Positions 1 to 8,080 of a stretch of 24,136 bases of DNA are shown in pieces. This DNA is from an uncultured Collinsella sp. (GTDB taxonomy: Bacteria; Actinomycetota; Coriobacteriia; Coriobacteriales; Coriobacteriaceae): positions 1-24,136 of the forward strand of contig CATWSG010000029.1 of the NCBI GenBank assembly GCA_958353395.1. The letters are read 5' to 3'. Made by a program: the position numbers and the translations under genes. Each line of letters starts with the position of its first letter. Within the stretch, counting starts at the first letter, position 1. The notes under the pieces were generated by a model. That model saw only the letters and a program-made list of their open reading frames with translations, had not been told where the DNA came from and searched no databases.

Positions 1-24
1 ACCGAGCCGTACGCTTGAACTGAG

Positions 25-57
25 AAGGGGGAGGCCTCGCGGCCTCCCCCTTTTTTT
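25..57 (+). terminator. Rho-independent terminator of an upstream gene outside the window
   Basis: Perfect 12-bp inverted repeat (25-36 with 41-52, loop of four) followed by seven T residues on the plus strand. It closes a transcript that enters from the left; nothing before it can be identified. Confidence 0.9.
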
Positions 58-121
58 GCGTTTACCGGGCATAAATGACTCATTTACGCCAGACGATTTA
101 ATTCTTTTTGGTATTGAGCTT

Positions 122-589
122 TTATTTAAAGAAAATAAAACGAATAACAAGGGCAACTGCTATGGCTGCAATGATCAAAAGCAGGATTGTCAGTCGATGC
201 TGCTTGCGTCGTTTACTTGATGAAACGAAGATTGATTTTCCCTGTTTTGGCGTTTCGAGATAGCGAGCCGAATGCGTCAAGGTTTGCTTTGGCCGAGGAC
301 CTCTTTGTTGATGAGCGGCGGATGCTTTCATCGGCTCATCACTAGCTGCGCTGTTTTTAGATAATGGTGCGTCTTTCAGATATACGGGGTCTCCCGAGGC
401 GACGCCCATATGTTTACGTCCCGTTTGGGCATCCTCGAGCGTTTGATATCGATTTCTCGTCACATACTCGGGCTCCGGATCATTAATGGGCTCTTGCGAG
501 ATGTGGGGGCGATGGAACCGTGGCGGCTGCGTGGAAGTATCTTCCCCCTGCGTCGGCATAAACATTTTGTTCTGGTTTTGGTCGTCCAT
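122..589 (-). CDS. Hypothetical tail-anchored membrane protein
   Basis: 155-residue protein of no family I recognise. Residues 1-125 are hydrophilic, rich in Pro, Gln, Ser and Thr, and probably disordered. A basic patch (KRRKQHR, about 126-132) precedes one hydrophobic segment at about 133-153, and the protein ends in FFK almost at once after it. That arrangement predicts a C-terminal anchor with the N-terminal domain in the cytoplasm. There is no signal peptide. The start at 589 is supported by an AAAGGG ribosome site a few bases upstream. It stands alone on the minus strand, divergent from the Hsp20 gene across about 277 bp. No function can be assigned; an accessory role at the envelope or in cell division is only one possibility. 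The open frame with sensible codon use and a ribosome site makes it likely to be real. Confidence 0.75.
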   Translation of the reverse strand: MDDQNQNKMFMPTQGEDTSTQPPRFHRPHISQEPINDPEPEYVTRNRYQTLEDAQTGRKHMGVASGDPVYLKDAPLSKNSAASDEPMKASAAHQQRGPRPKQTLTHSARYLETPKQGKSIFVSSSKRRKQHRLTILLLIIAAIAVALVIRFIFFK

Positions 590-771
590 GATGCCCTTTA
601 GCTCGTTACCAACAGCGTGTACGCGCTCATTGTAAGCCCCTTGTTATTTGTAGCTGCGAACATACTCGTTATTTAAGCTCTGGTTCAAAGAACCTTAACC
701 TTACTAAAACCTTAGTCAAACACACTTAGATATGCTTATAGTACTGGACTCAAAAAACTTTATAGTCGATG

Positions 772-800
772 TATATATGAGCACTGGGTGGGCATATATA
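772..800. promoter_or_regulatory. Inverted repeat in the Hsp20 promoter region
   Basis: TATATATG (772-779) and CATATATA (793-800) are perfect 8-bp arms around a 13-bp spacer, about 66 bp before the Hsp20 start codon. The right arm resembles a -10 box. The rest of 590-866, the gap between two divergent genes, is AT-rich and holds no other gene that I can see. An operator for a heat-shock or stress regulator is inferred, not shown. Confidence 0.4.
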
Positions 801-866
801 AGAGCGTCAAAAGAAGTCCCAGTCACCTAGAAGATGGCTCGGCAGTCCTTAAAAGGAGTGGTAAAC

Positions 867-1298
867 ATGGCAAGCATGGTTCCTTATCGTTCGGTTTTTG
901 GCGTTCGTCCTTCTGCTAGCTCGCTGTTCGATCTGTTTGATGATATGACCGACCTTGCAAACAACTCGATTGCTTCCAAGGCGTTCCCCGTTGACGTTGA
1001 GGATAAGGGCGACGGCTATGAGGTCAAGGCTTATCTGACCGGCGTCGCCAAGGACGATATCGATGTCGAGCTTAACGAGGGCCGTCTGTCCATTAGCGTG
1101 AATGTCGAGGAAGACGAGGAGAACGAGGGCAAGAACTTCCTGCAGAAGGAGTTCAGCTCGTACAGCGCGACACGTGGCGTGTATCTAAAGGACGCTTCGA
1201 GCGAGGGCCTCTCGGCTAAGTACGCTGACGGCATCCTGACCGTTACGGTTCCCAAGATCGTCGAGAAGAAGAACGTTACGAAGATCTCCATCGACTAA
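867..1298 (+). CDS. Hsp20/alpha-crystallin family small heat-shock protein
   Basis: 143-residue small heat-shock protein, an ATP-independent cytoplasmic holdase that binds unfolding proteins and passes them to ATP-driven chaperones. The start at 867 is chosen over an in-frame ATG at 834 because AAAGGAG lies at 852-858. A short N-terminal arm (about 1-36, with LFDLFDDM) precedes the alpha-crystallin domain (about 37-137): FPVDVEDKGDGYEV, then YLTGVAKDDIDVEL, and the near-terminal GILTVTVPK typical of the family. The C-terminal KISI fits the I-x-I/V motif that docks into neighbouring subunits during oligomer assembly. The gene is monocistronic, with its own promoter region and a strong terminator. 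Length and motifs are normal for a bacterial class A-type Hsp20. Confidence 0.95.
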   Translation: MASMVPYRSVFGVRPSASSLFDLFDDMTDLANNSIASKAFPVDVEDKGDGYEVKAYLTGVAKDDIDVELNEGRLSISVNVEEDEENEGKNFLQKEFSSYSATRGVYLKDASSEGLSAKYADGILTVTVPKIVEKKNVTKISID

Positions 1299-1324
1299 CT
1301 TCGTTGGTGTTCTGCGCTATTAAA

Positions 1325-1372
1325 AGACAGCAAAAGGGGCTGGGAAGCGATTCTCGGCCCCTTTTGCTGTCT
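1325..1372. terminator. Bidirectional terminator between Hsp20 and the metallo-hydrolase
   Basis: Perfect 16-bp arms at 1325-1340 and 1357-1372 around a 16-base centre. The arms hold a run of A on one side and of T on the other, so either strand can terminate. It lies between convergent genes. Confidence 0.85.
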
Positions 1373-1380
1373 AGGACAGT

Positions 1381-2190
1381 CTATTGAATGGTTACTGGCC
1401 GATGCTGGCTTGCGGGGCGTATCGAGAGTTTTCGCGATCCTTGGAGAAGGGTTGCGGAGCTGCCGACCTCGTCATCCAGGGTTGCGGCCAGAGCTTTGGC
1501 ATAGCTTTTGACGGTAAGGCTCGGACGATTGTTATCTTGGCTGATATGCATGGCAATGAGCTGTTCGGTGCGATCGGTAACAAGTTCGCGCGCGGCTTCG
1601 GCGGCTTGGCCATTGGAGAGGTGTCCCCTTTCAGACAGGATGCGCTCCTGAAGAAAGCGGGGATATTCTCCCTCGCGCAGCATGGTCACATCGTGGTTGC
1701 TTTCGAGTGCGAGGACTCGACAATCTTCGAGGGTGTTCATGGCTTGGCTCGATAGCTCTCCGGTGTCGGTGGCAAAGCCGATGGAATCATCGAGGGTGTC
1801 GAATCGATAGCCGACTGGATTGATGACATCGTGTGACGTTGAGTAGGTTTGCACGTGGATGCCGGCAATGGATAGGGTGTCACCGGGATCGAATTCCTCG
1901 ACAGGCAGATGCGAAAGATTTTCTTTGCTCGAAAGTGTGCCCCTGCTGGCAAAGAGGGGGCCGTGCCAGTGCTTGCACCAGACATCGAGACCCTTGATGT
2001 GATCGCTATGCTCATGAGTAATGAGAAGAGCCGAGACGTTGTCTGTCGAGAGCCCCAGTTCTGCCATGCGCTTTAATGTCTCGCGGCGAGACAGTCCGTC
2101 ATCGACCATAATGAGCCCCTGCGGGCCCTCGATGAGTGCGCAGTTGCCTTTAGAGCCACTGCCGAGGATATGAAGGTGCAGACGAGACAT
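1381..2190 (-). CDS. MBL-fold metallo-hydrolase, YycJ/WalJ-like
   Basis: 269-residue metallo-beta-lactamase-fold hydrolase. The N-terminal GSGSKGNCALIE strand-loop and the metal motif HEHSDH (59-64) are those of the YycJ/WalJ (VicX) subgroup. Later ligand candidates are the His in TSHD (about 120), the Asp in ATDTGE and the His in MHISQDNN near the C terminus. In Firmicutes WalJ is encoded with the WalRK two-component system and has been linked to DNA repair and cell-wall control; here there is no walRK, so only the family is certain. I place the start at 2190, since the upstream 27 codons in frame are not conserved-looking and run towards the divergent tilS. The ribosome site is weak. It is convergent with Hsp20. 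Confidence 0.88.
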   Translation of the reverse strand: MSRLHLHILGSGSKGNCALIEGPQGLIMVDDGLSRRETLKRMAELGLSTDNVSALLITHEHSDHIKGLDVWCKHWHGPLFASRGTLSSKENLSHLPVEEFDPGDTLSIAGIHVQTYSTSHDVINPVGYRFDTLDDSIGFATDTGELSSQAMNTLEDCRVLALESNHDVTMLREGEYPRFLQERILSERGHLSNGQAAEAARELVTDRTEQLIAMHISQDNNRPSLTVKSYAKALAATLDDEVGSSATLLQGSRKLSIRPASQHRPVTIQ

Positions 2191-2204
2191 AAGATTCCAA
2201 AGGA

Positions 2205-2210
2205 TACAAT
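2205..2210 (+). promoter_or_regulatory. Candidate -10 box for tilS
   Basis: TACAAT ends 28 bases before the tilS start, in the 48-bp gap between divergent genes. I see no convincing -35. The same hexamer recurs before five other genes here. Confidence 0.4.
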
Positions 2211-2238
2211 GGGTGCGGACGAATAGAGGAGGAAGCAA

Positions 2239-3777
2239 ATGCCTACGGTATCTCAGCATTATGGACACCATGCCGTGCCTGGGGCAGTCGATGAGACCCG
2301 GACGAGGCAGCAGGCTGCTCCTGTCGTGCTCATGGTATCAGGTGGTGCGGACTCGACGGCTTTGCTCCTTATGGCGTGCACATCAAAGTTGGATATTCTG
2401 GATGGGCGTGGTGTGGCCCCCATCGCGCGCGAGCGACTGCACGTGCTGCATGTGAACCATCATCTGCGCGGCAAGGCGTCCGATGGCGACGAGGCCTTTG
2501 TGCGTGAGCTCTGCGCGAAATATGGTTTACCGCTGTGCGTGGAGCACGCTTATTTTGATGGGGAGTCGGGCAATATTGAGGCCGCGGCCCGCGAGGTGCG
2601 CTATGCCGCGGCGCGAAGGTATGTTCGCGAGCTCTGCGCCCAGACGGGGGCACCGCGAACGGCGGCTCGTATCTGCACCGCGCACACGTCTTCGGATCGC
2701 GCGGAAACGTTTTTGATGAACGCGATTAAGGGTTCAGGGCCTGCTGGCCTATCGAGCATTCCTCGCCGGAGGAATATCGTGGTGCGTCCCTTGCTCGACC
2801 TAACTCATGGCGAGCTCGTGGGCTATCTACAGGTACATGGTCAGCCGTGGCGTGAAGACGAGAGCAATGAGGATATCTCGTATCTGCGAAACTACGTGCG
2901 CCATCGAGTAATGCCGGTGGTGGCGCAGCGCAACGCGAGCGTCTGCAAGACGATTGGCGCCGCCTGCGAGATCTTAGGCGATGAGGACGCGTTTTTGTCT
3001 CAGCTTTCGGCACAGGCGTTTCGAAGCTGTTTGCGCAAAGAGGCAGCGGGTGCGCTGGTGCTCGATGCCAGGCGCCTGGCTGCGGCCGAGGTGGTAATCG
3101 CGCGGCGCATCGTGCGACTGGCGATTAAGCGCATCGATCCGGACGCTCGTCCCGAGATGCGACATGTGGAGCGAGTCCTTTCCTGCGTTGCCGAGGGCAC
3201 CGGCTCGGTCACGCTTCCGGCGGGGATTGACGCACGCATTGAGTTTGGCATGCTGGCGTTTAAGGCGCCGGCGGCTCGCGAGGGCCTGGTCGCGGACTGG
3301 GTTACCGTACCCGGTCGTTTGCCGTTGGGCGGGGGACGTATGCTGGTCACAGAACCGATGGCTGTTGAGCCGGGATGCGATATCGTGCGCCGCGCCCGTG
3401 AGCTTGCGGCTGCCGGGGAAGTGACAGCTTTGGTAGACGCGGCTGCCCTGGGTTTTGCCGACAGCGATAGTGAGCGGATCCTGGCGGGCTCGCGTGGCGA
3501 GATCCCTGCCGAGGCGCGATTGGCACGCCTGTGGGTGGACGGTCCCGCGCCGGGAGACGTGATGTGCCCGTTAGGGATGAGTGGCCGAAGCAAGAAAGTA
3601 TCCGATTTGCTAGGTGAGGCTCGCATTCCCGTTTCCGAGCGCGCCGGCGTGCCCATGGTGAGGACGGCGCCGGGGGGTGCCGTGGTGTGGGTCGCCGGAG
3701 TTCGCGCGGACGAGCGTTTTAAGTGCACGGCCGCAACGCGCGTGGCATATCTGCTCCGCGTGGTCGATGCGGAATAG
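2239..3777 (+). CDS. tilS: tRNA(Ile)-lysidine synthase
   Basis: 512-residue cytoplasmic enzyme that uses ATP and lysine to convert the wobble cytidine of tRNA-Ile(CAU) to lysidine, switching its reading from AUG to AUA and its charging from Met to Ile. The N-type PP-loop SGGADST is at 34-40. HVNHHLRGKASDGDE (about 71-85), HTSSDRAETFLMN, and an ESNEDISYLRNYVRHRV stretch typical of TilS follow. The C-terminal TilS domain (about 425-510) includes GDVMCPLGMSGRSKKVSDLL. The start is fixed by AGGAGG at 2227-2232. The N-terminal 30 residues before the PP-loop are longer than usual. It begins the tilS-hpt-ftsH cluster, though a 147-bp gap and a candidate promoter separate it from hpt. Confidence 0.95.
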   Translation: MPTVSQHYGHHAVPGAVDETRTRQQAAPVVLMVSGGADSTALLLMACTSKLDILDGRGVAPIARERLHVLHVNHHLRGKASDGDEAFVRELCAKYGLPLCVEHAYFDGESGNIEAAAREVRYAAARRYVRELCAQTGAPRTAARICTAHTSSDRAETFLMNAIKGSGPAGLSSIPRRRNIVVRPLLDLTHGELVGYLQVHGQPWREDESNEDISYLRNYVRHRVMPVVAQRNASVCKTIGAACEILGDEDAFLSQLSAQAFRSCLRKEAAGALVLDARRLAAAEVVIARRIVRLAIKRIDPDARPEMRHVERVLSCVAEGTGSVTLPAGIDARIEFGMLAFKAPAAREGLVADWVTVPGRLPLGGGRMLVTEPMAVEPGCDIVRRARELAAAGEVTALVDAAALGFADSDSERILAGSRGEIPAEARLARLWVDGPAPGDVMCPLGMSGRSKKVSDLLGEARIPVSERAGVPMVRTAPGGAVVWVAGVRADERFKCTAATRVAYLLRVVDAE

Positions 3778-3839
3778 CGTCCCACGCCTGCTGTTCTGTG
3801 CGACGTTGACGGTATTCCCGCGCTGATGGCGCGCGGGCT

Positions 3840-3868
3840 GGTAAATTTACCCCGTGCGCTGCTAGAAT
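3840..3868 (+). promoter_or_regulatory. Candidate hpt-ftsH promoter with palindrome
   Basis: A perfect 12-bp palindrome, GGTAAATTTACC (3840-3851), lies where the -35 region would be for TAGAAT (3863-3868). This suggests an operator on the promoter. A GC hairpin without a T run (3817-3837) sits just upstream and may weakly end tilS transcripts. Confidence 0.4.
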
Positions 3869-3924
3869 GTGTAGTTCGCGTCCATACGGCGGTGTGTGGG
3901 CGATAAGCACAAGAAAGGGTTGTC

Positions 3925-4473
3925 ATGGCTTCTCAACATCCGGATATCGAGAAGGTTCTGTTCACGCAGGAGGATATCGACGGTATCGTCTCTCGCCTGG
4001 GCGAGGAGATTACGCGCGACTACGCGGGTAAGGATCTGGTGCTGATTGCGGTCCTGCGCGGCGCCGTGGTCTTTATGGGCGACCTGATGCGTAAGATCGA
4101 GCTGCCGACCAACATCGATTTCATGGCTGTTTCGAGCTACGGCGACGGTGTGAAGTCCTCGGGTATCGTGCGTATCATTAAGGACCTGGATATCGACATC
4201 CGCGGTCGCGACGTGCTGATCGTCGAGGACATTCTGGACTCGGGCCTGACGCTCAAGTATCTGATGAAGAACCTCGAGAGCCGCAAGCCCGCTTCTCTGG
4301 AGGTCGCCGCCTTCCTGTGGAAGGACGTTGAGGACCGCGTCTCGGCCATCACGCCCAAGTATGTTGGAACCCATTGCCCCGATGCCTTTGTGGTGGGCTA
4401 CGGCCTCGACTATGCCGAGCGCTATCGCAACCTTCCGTATCTGGGCATTTTGAAACCGGAGGTTTATTCGTAA
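3925..4473 (+). CDS. hpt: Hypoxanthine phosphoribosyltransferase
   Basis: 182-residue purine-salvage enzyme that joins hypoxanthine (and usually guanine) to PRPP to give IMP or GMP in the cytoplasm. The PRPP-binding motif VLIVEDILDSGLTL is at about 97-110, with the two acidic residues E101 and D102. LRGAVVFMGDL (about 44-54), the flexible-loop SSYGDG (70-75) and the C-terminal DAFVVGYGLDY that contacts the base are all present. Length is normal. The start has AAAGGG at 3914-3919. One base separates its stop codon from the ftsH start, so the two are almost surely cotranscribed and translationally coupled, as hpt-ftsH is in many Gram-positive bacteria. Confidence 0.96.
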   Translation: MASQHPDIEKVLFTQEDIDGIVSRLGEEITRDYAGKDLVLIAVLRGAVVFMGDLMRKIELPTNIDFMAVSSYGDGVKSSGIVRIIKDLDIDIRGRDVLIVEDILDSGLTLKYLMKNLESRKPASLEVAAFLWKDVEDRVSAITPKYVGTHCPDAFVVGYGLDYAERYRNLPYLGILKPEVYS

Positions 4474-4474
4474 G

Positions 4475-6607
4475 ATGCCCGACGACCGTAACGACAACAA
4501 TTCCCAGACTCCCCGGGACCCAAAGATCCCGGGGATGCCCGGAGGCAAGAAGCCCACGCGTACGGGCTGGCTGTATTTTATTTTGGCTTGCGCACTTCTG
4601 GGCTACGCCTTCTTTAACATGGGCTCCGGCTTTGCCAATTCCAGCAATACCGTAAAGCTCGCGACGAGCGAGATGGTGAGCGCCATCAAGCAGGATCGCG
4701 TCGAAGATCTGACCTATACGGTTCAAGACGGAGGCGTGACGGGTCATTACTGGAAGACGAAGAAGGACAAGGGCGATACGAGCGAGCTCAAGAGCTTCTC
4801 CTCGACCTATGTCGGCTCCGATTCGCTTGCTGAGCTCATGGCGGAGCACCCCGACACTAAGTACATCGTCAACACCAACGATCCCGATTTTTGGGGCGAC
4901 TTGGCGATGAGTGTGCTTCCGACGATCGCCCTTATCGCCATCATGTTCTACTTTATGCGCCAGATGATGGGCGCCAACAACAGGAACATGCAGTTTGGCA
5001 AGACCAACGCCAAGACCAACGAGGCCACGCGCCCCAAGGTCAAGTTTGAAGACGTTGCCGGCGTGGACGAGGCAGTCGAGGAGCTCGAGGAGATCCGTGA
5101 CTTTTTGAGCGATCCGGATCGCTATCGCAAGCTGGGCGCCAAGATCCCGCGTGGCGTGTTGCTGGTTGGCCCTCCGGGCACCGGTAAAACGCTGCTGGCC
5201 AAGGCCGTTGCCGGCGAGGCGGGCGTGCCGTTCTTTAGCATCTCGGGCTCTGACTTTGTGGAGATGTTCGTGGGCGTCGGCGCCAGCCGCGTGCGCGACC
5301 TCTTTAAGGAGGCCAAGTCTCAGGCCCCGTCGATCATCTTCATCGATGAGATCGACGCCGTGGGACGTCAGCGCGGAGCCGGCTTGGGCGGCGGTCACGA
5401 CGAGCGCGAGCAGACGCTCAACCAGCTGCTGGTCGAGATGGACGGTTTTGAGGAGAGCGAGTCGGTCATCCTGATCGCTGCGACCAACCGCCCTGACATT
5501 CTGGATCCGGCGCTGCTGCGTCCCGGCCGTTTTGACCGTCAGGTTACGGTCGACCGTCCGGACGTGAAGGGCCGCGAGCAGATCTTGCGCGTGCATGCCG
5601 AGAACAAGCCGATGGACGAGGACGTGAAGTTTGAGAAGCTCGCCCAGATGACCGTTGGCTTTACCGGCGCCGACCTGGCGAACTTGCTCAATGAGTCTGC
5701 ACTGTTGGCTGCCCGCCGCCATCGTTCCGTGATCTCGATGGACGAGGTCGAGGAATCGATGGAGCGCGTGATTGCCGGACCGCAGCGCAAGGGTCGCGTG
5801 ATGACCGAGGCCGAGCGCACCACGATTGCCTACCACGAGAGCGGTCACGCTTTGGTGGGCCATATCCTGGAGCACTCCGATCCGGTCCACAAGATCTCGA
5901 TCGTCAGCCGCGGTCAGGCCCTGGGCTACACGCTGCAGCTTCCGCAGGAGGACCACTTCCTCAAGACCAAGAACGAGATGCTCGACGAGCTCGCCGTGTT
6001 CTTGGGCGGTCGCGTTGCCGAGGAGCTCATGTGCGACGACATCACGTCGGGCGCGAGCAACGATCTGGAGCGCGCGACCAAGATGGCGCGCGAGATGGTC
6101 ACACGTCTGGGCATGAGCGAGGAGCTGGGCACGCAGGTCTTTGGCGAGGCGCAGCATCAGGTGTTCCTGGGCCGCGATTATGCCGATCATCAGGATTACT
6201 CCGAGGAGACGGCGCGTCGCATTGATATCGAGGTTCAGCGCATCATGCGCGAGGCCCATCGTCGTGCGGCCGAGATCCTGGATGCCCGTCGCGATCAGCT
6301 CGATCTGATGGCGAAGGTGCTGCTCGAGCGCGAGACCGTCGAGGGCGACGCCGTGAACGCCCTGCTCGATAACGAGTGGGACGCCTACCTTGAGCGCGAG
6401 GACGATATCCTGGCGGCCAAGGAGGAGCGCAACGCCAAGGCTGCCGGCATGCCGACCAAGAAGCGTGCGCCTCGCATGAGCGAGGAGGAGCTTGCGGCCG
6501 ATGCCGCCGCATTTGCGCAGGCGGCCATGCAGGAGGATGCCGAAGTCGCATCCGATGATGCCGCCGATGACCGTGCCGTCAATGCCGGTGCCGACACCGA
6601 CAAATAG
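4475..6607 (+). CDS. ftsH: ATP-dependent zinc metalloprotease FtsH
   Basis: 710-residue membrane-anchored AAA+ protease that extracts and degrades membrane and regulatory proteins as a hexamer. Order seen: Pro/Asp-rich cytoplasmic tail (1-30), transmembrane segment (about 31-48), extracytoplasmic FtsH_ext domain (about 50-140), second transmembrane segment (about 142-162), AAA module with Walker A GPPGTGKT (232-239), Walker B IIFIDEID (287-294) and second region of homology (about 337-354), then the M41 peptidase with HESGH (454-458) and the third zinc ligand D530 in SGASND. A long acidic, Ala-rich tail (about 650-710) follows the peptidase; such tails are common in actinobacterial FtsH. The ribosome site GGAGG (4458-4462) lies inside hpt. 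Confidence 0.98.
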   Translation: MPDDRNDNNSQTPRDPKIPGMPGGKKPTRTGWLYFILACALLGYAFFNMGSGFANSSNTVKLATSEMVSAIKQDRVEDLTYTVQDGGVTGHYWKTKKDKGDTSELKSFSSTYVGSDSLAELMAEHPDTKYIVNTNDPDFWGDLAMSVLPTIALIAIMFYFMRQMMGANNRNMQFGKTNAKTNEATRPKVKFEDVAGVDEAVEELEEIRDFLSDPDRYRKLGAKIPRGVLLVGPPGTGKTLLAKAVAGEAGVPFFSISGSDFVEMFVGVGASRVRDLFKEAKSQAPSIIFIDEIDAVGRQRGAGLGGGHDEREQTLNQLLVEMDGFEESESVILIAATNRPDILDPALLRPGRFDRQVTVDRPDVKGREQILRVHAENKPMDEDVKFEKLAQMTVGFTGADLANLLNESALLAARRHRSVISMDEVEESMERVIAGPQRKGRVMTEAERTTIAYHESGHALVGHILEHSDPVHKISIVSRGQALGYTLQLPQEDHFLKTKNEMLDELAVFLGGRVAEELMCDDITSGASNDLERATKMAREMVTRLGMSEELGTQVFGEAQHQVFLGRDYADHQDYSEETARRIDIEVQRIMREAHRRAAEILDARRDQLDLMAKVLLERETVEGDAVNALLDNEWDAYLEREDDILAAKEERNAKAAGMPTKKRAPRMSEEELAADAAAFAQAAMQEDAEVASDDAADDRAVNAGADTDK

Positions 6608-6619
6608 TCTTTGTGGCGA

Positions 6620-6654
6620 AAGCCTCCGCGGGGAAACCTGCGGAGGCTTTTTCT
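6620..6654 (+). terminator. Terminator of hpt-ftsH
   Basis: Ten-base arms 6620-6629 and 6640-6649 (AAGCCTCCGC and its complement) followed by a T-rich tract. Confidence 0.9.
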
Positions 6655-6676
6655 TTTGAGCGATATGGGGCCGTCT

Positions 6677-6736
6677 GTTGATTGGGGACAGACTAAAATG
6701 AGCGTTTTCACGCATTTAAGTCTGTCCCCAATCAAC
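6677..6736. repeat. 60-bp palindromic intergenic repeat (REP-like)
   Basis: GTTGATTGGGGACAGACT (6677-6694) is perfectly repeated in inverse at 6719-6736. The 24-bp centre is itself an imperfect hairpin (AAAATGAGCG against CGCATTTA). It is separate from the ftsH terminator and lacks a T tail. The GGGGACAG core is shared with the other repeats in this window. A dispersed REP-like element is inferred. Confidence 0.7.
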
Positions 6737-6766
6737 ATTGCTGCGGCACTTTGCTCGGCTAAAGCG

Positions 6767-6772
6767 TACAAT
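6767..6772 (+). promoter_or_regulatory. Candidate -10 box for the aminotransferase
   Basis: TACAAT ends 24 bases before the start codon. No good -35 is visible, and the palindromic repeat ends about 30 bp upstream. Confidence 0.4.
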
Positions 6773-6796
6773 AGCGCCTATGCGAAAGGGGAACAG

Positions 6797-7981
6797 ATGA
6801 TCAACGAAACTATGTATGCTCGCGGTGCGGAAAGCTCCATCATCCGTGAGATTTTTAGCTATGGCCTTGAGCGCAAGGCGCAGATCGGTGCGGAAAACGT
6901 ATTTGATTTTTCGCTGGGCAATCCGAGCGTTCCGGCACCCGCTGCTGTGGCGGAGTCCATTAAGAAGGCCCTGGAGCTGCCGAGTGACCAGTTGCACGGC
7001 TACACCCCCGCTCCGGGCCTGCCGCAATGTCGAGCAGCCGTCGCCGAATCGCTCAACCGCCGCTTTGGAACGAACTATGAGGGTAAGGACGTCTTTATGA
7101 CGGTGGGTGCCGCGGCTTCGCTCACCTGCACGCTCAACGCCGTTACGAACCCGGGCGACGAGGTTATTGTTATCGCCCCGTACTTTCCGGAGTATCGCGT
7201 TTGGATTGAGAAGGCCGGCTGTACGTGTGTTGAGGCGCTCGCCGATGAAGATACGTTCCAGCTGAGCGTGGACAACGTGCTCAAGGCGATTACCGATAAG
7301 ACGACTGCCGTCATCATCGACTCGCCCAACAATCCGACTGGTGCCGTATATACACGCAACACGCTGACGCGACTGGCCAATGTTCTGCGCGAGGCCAACG
7401 CTCAGCGCGATCCCGAGAATCCGATTATGCTCATCTCGGATGAGCCGTACCGCGAGATTGTGTACGGTGCCGAGGTGCCTTGGGTGCCCTCGATCTACGA
7501 GAACACCGTGGTGTGCTACTCGTATTCTAAGTCGCTTTCGCTGCCGGGCGAGCGCGTGGGATGGATCCTTGTTCCCAATACGAATCCTCAGGCAGATCGT
7601 CTAATGCCCGCCGTTGCCGGTGCCGCCCGTACGCTGGGCTTCGTGTGCGCGCCGGCGCTCTTTCAGCGCGTAATTATCGACTGCATCGATGAGCCGAGTG
7701 ACGTTGAGGCCTATGCACGCAACCGCACCGCGCTTACCGACGCACTAGCGGAGTATGGCTACACCTATGTTGAGCCGGATGGCGCGTTCTACCTATGGGT
7801 GAAAGCGTTGGAGCCCGATGCGAATGCGTTTTGCGAGCGCGCAAAGAAGTATGAGTTGCTTGCGGTTCCCTCGGACAGTTTTGGTATGCCGGGTTGGTTC
7901 CGCCTGGGCTATTGCGTGAGTTACGAAACGATTGTCAATTCGCTACCCGCTTGGAAACAGTTGGCGGACGAGTATCGTTAA
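6797..7981 (+). CDS. Pyridoxal-phosphate-dependent aminotransferase, class I/II
   Basis: 394-residue fold-type I aminotransferase acting in the cytoplasm on amino acids and 2-oxo acids; the substrate cannot be read from sequence. Motifs in order: SPNNPTG (176-182) at the cofactor, SDEPYRE with D215 and Y218, the PLP-binding lysine K245 in SYSKSLSLPGERVGW, and R369 in FRLGYC, which should hold the substrate carboxylate. The start at 6797 follows AAAGGGGA at 6785-6792; the frame stays open upstream through the palindromic repeat but has no ribosome site there. Family members include aspartate and alanine-type enzymes. The gene appears monocistronic. Confidence 0.93.
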   Translation: MINETMYARGAESSIIREIFSYGLERKAQIGAENVFDFSLGNPSVPAPAAVAESIKKALELPSDQLHGYTPAPGLPQCRAAVAESLNRRFGTNYEGKDVFMTVGAAASLTCTLNAVTNPGDEVIVIAPYFPEYRVWIEKAGCTCVEALADEDTFQLSVDNVLKAITDKTTAVIIDSPNNPTGAVYTRNTLTRLANVLREANAQRDPENPIMLISDEPYREIVYGAEVPWVPSIYENTVVCYSYSKSLSLPGERVGWILVPNTNPQADRLMPAVAGAARTLGFVCAPALFQRVIIDCIDEPSDVEAYARNRTALTDALAEYGYTYVEPDGAFYLWVKALEPDANAFCERAKKYELLAVPSDSFGMPGWFRLGYCVSYETIVNSLPAWKQLADEYR

Positions 7982-8003
7982 AAGTAAAGCGCTCTGTCTA
8001 CAA

Positions 8004-8019
8004 TGTTTTACGTGAAACG
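8004..8019. other. parS-like ParB-binding site
   Basis: The 16-mer TGTTTTACGTGAAACG matches the bacterial parS consensus TGTTTCACGTGAAACA at 14 of 16 positions, including the central ACGTGAAAC. It is intergenic. Two mismatches make it a degenerate site, so binding is uncertain. It overlaps a TACAAT at 7999-8004 and the left arm of the next hairpin. Confidence 0.45.
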
Positions 8020-8045
8020 GGGTTTGGTGTTAAGCCGGACCCCGT
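8017..8045 (+). terminator. Weak terminator-like hairpin after the aminotransferase
   Basis: ACGGGGT (8017-8023) pairs with ACCCCGT (8039-8045), with a two-base inner pairing. Only TTGTC follows, so intrinsic termination would be weak. Confidence 0.35.
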
Positions 8046-8080
8046 TGTCATGGACGTTGTGTCTTTGGGATGGAGTGGTT

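Noticed and set aside
740..770. HspR (HAIR) operator before Hsp20
   Set aside because: ACTCAA occurs once, but the partner CTTGAGT half is too degenerate and wrongly spaced.
4349..6715. Very long open frame (788 codons) antisense to ftsH
   Set aside because: It is the shadow of a GC-rich gene; ftsH on the plus strand has every expected motif, and the antisense product has no recognisable domain.
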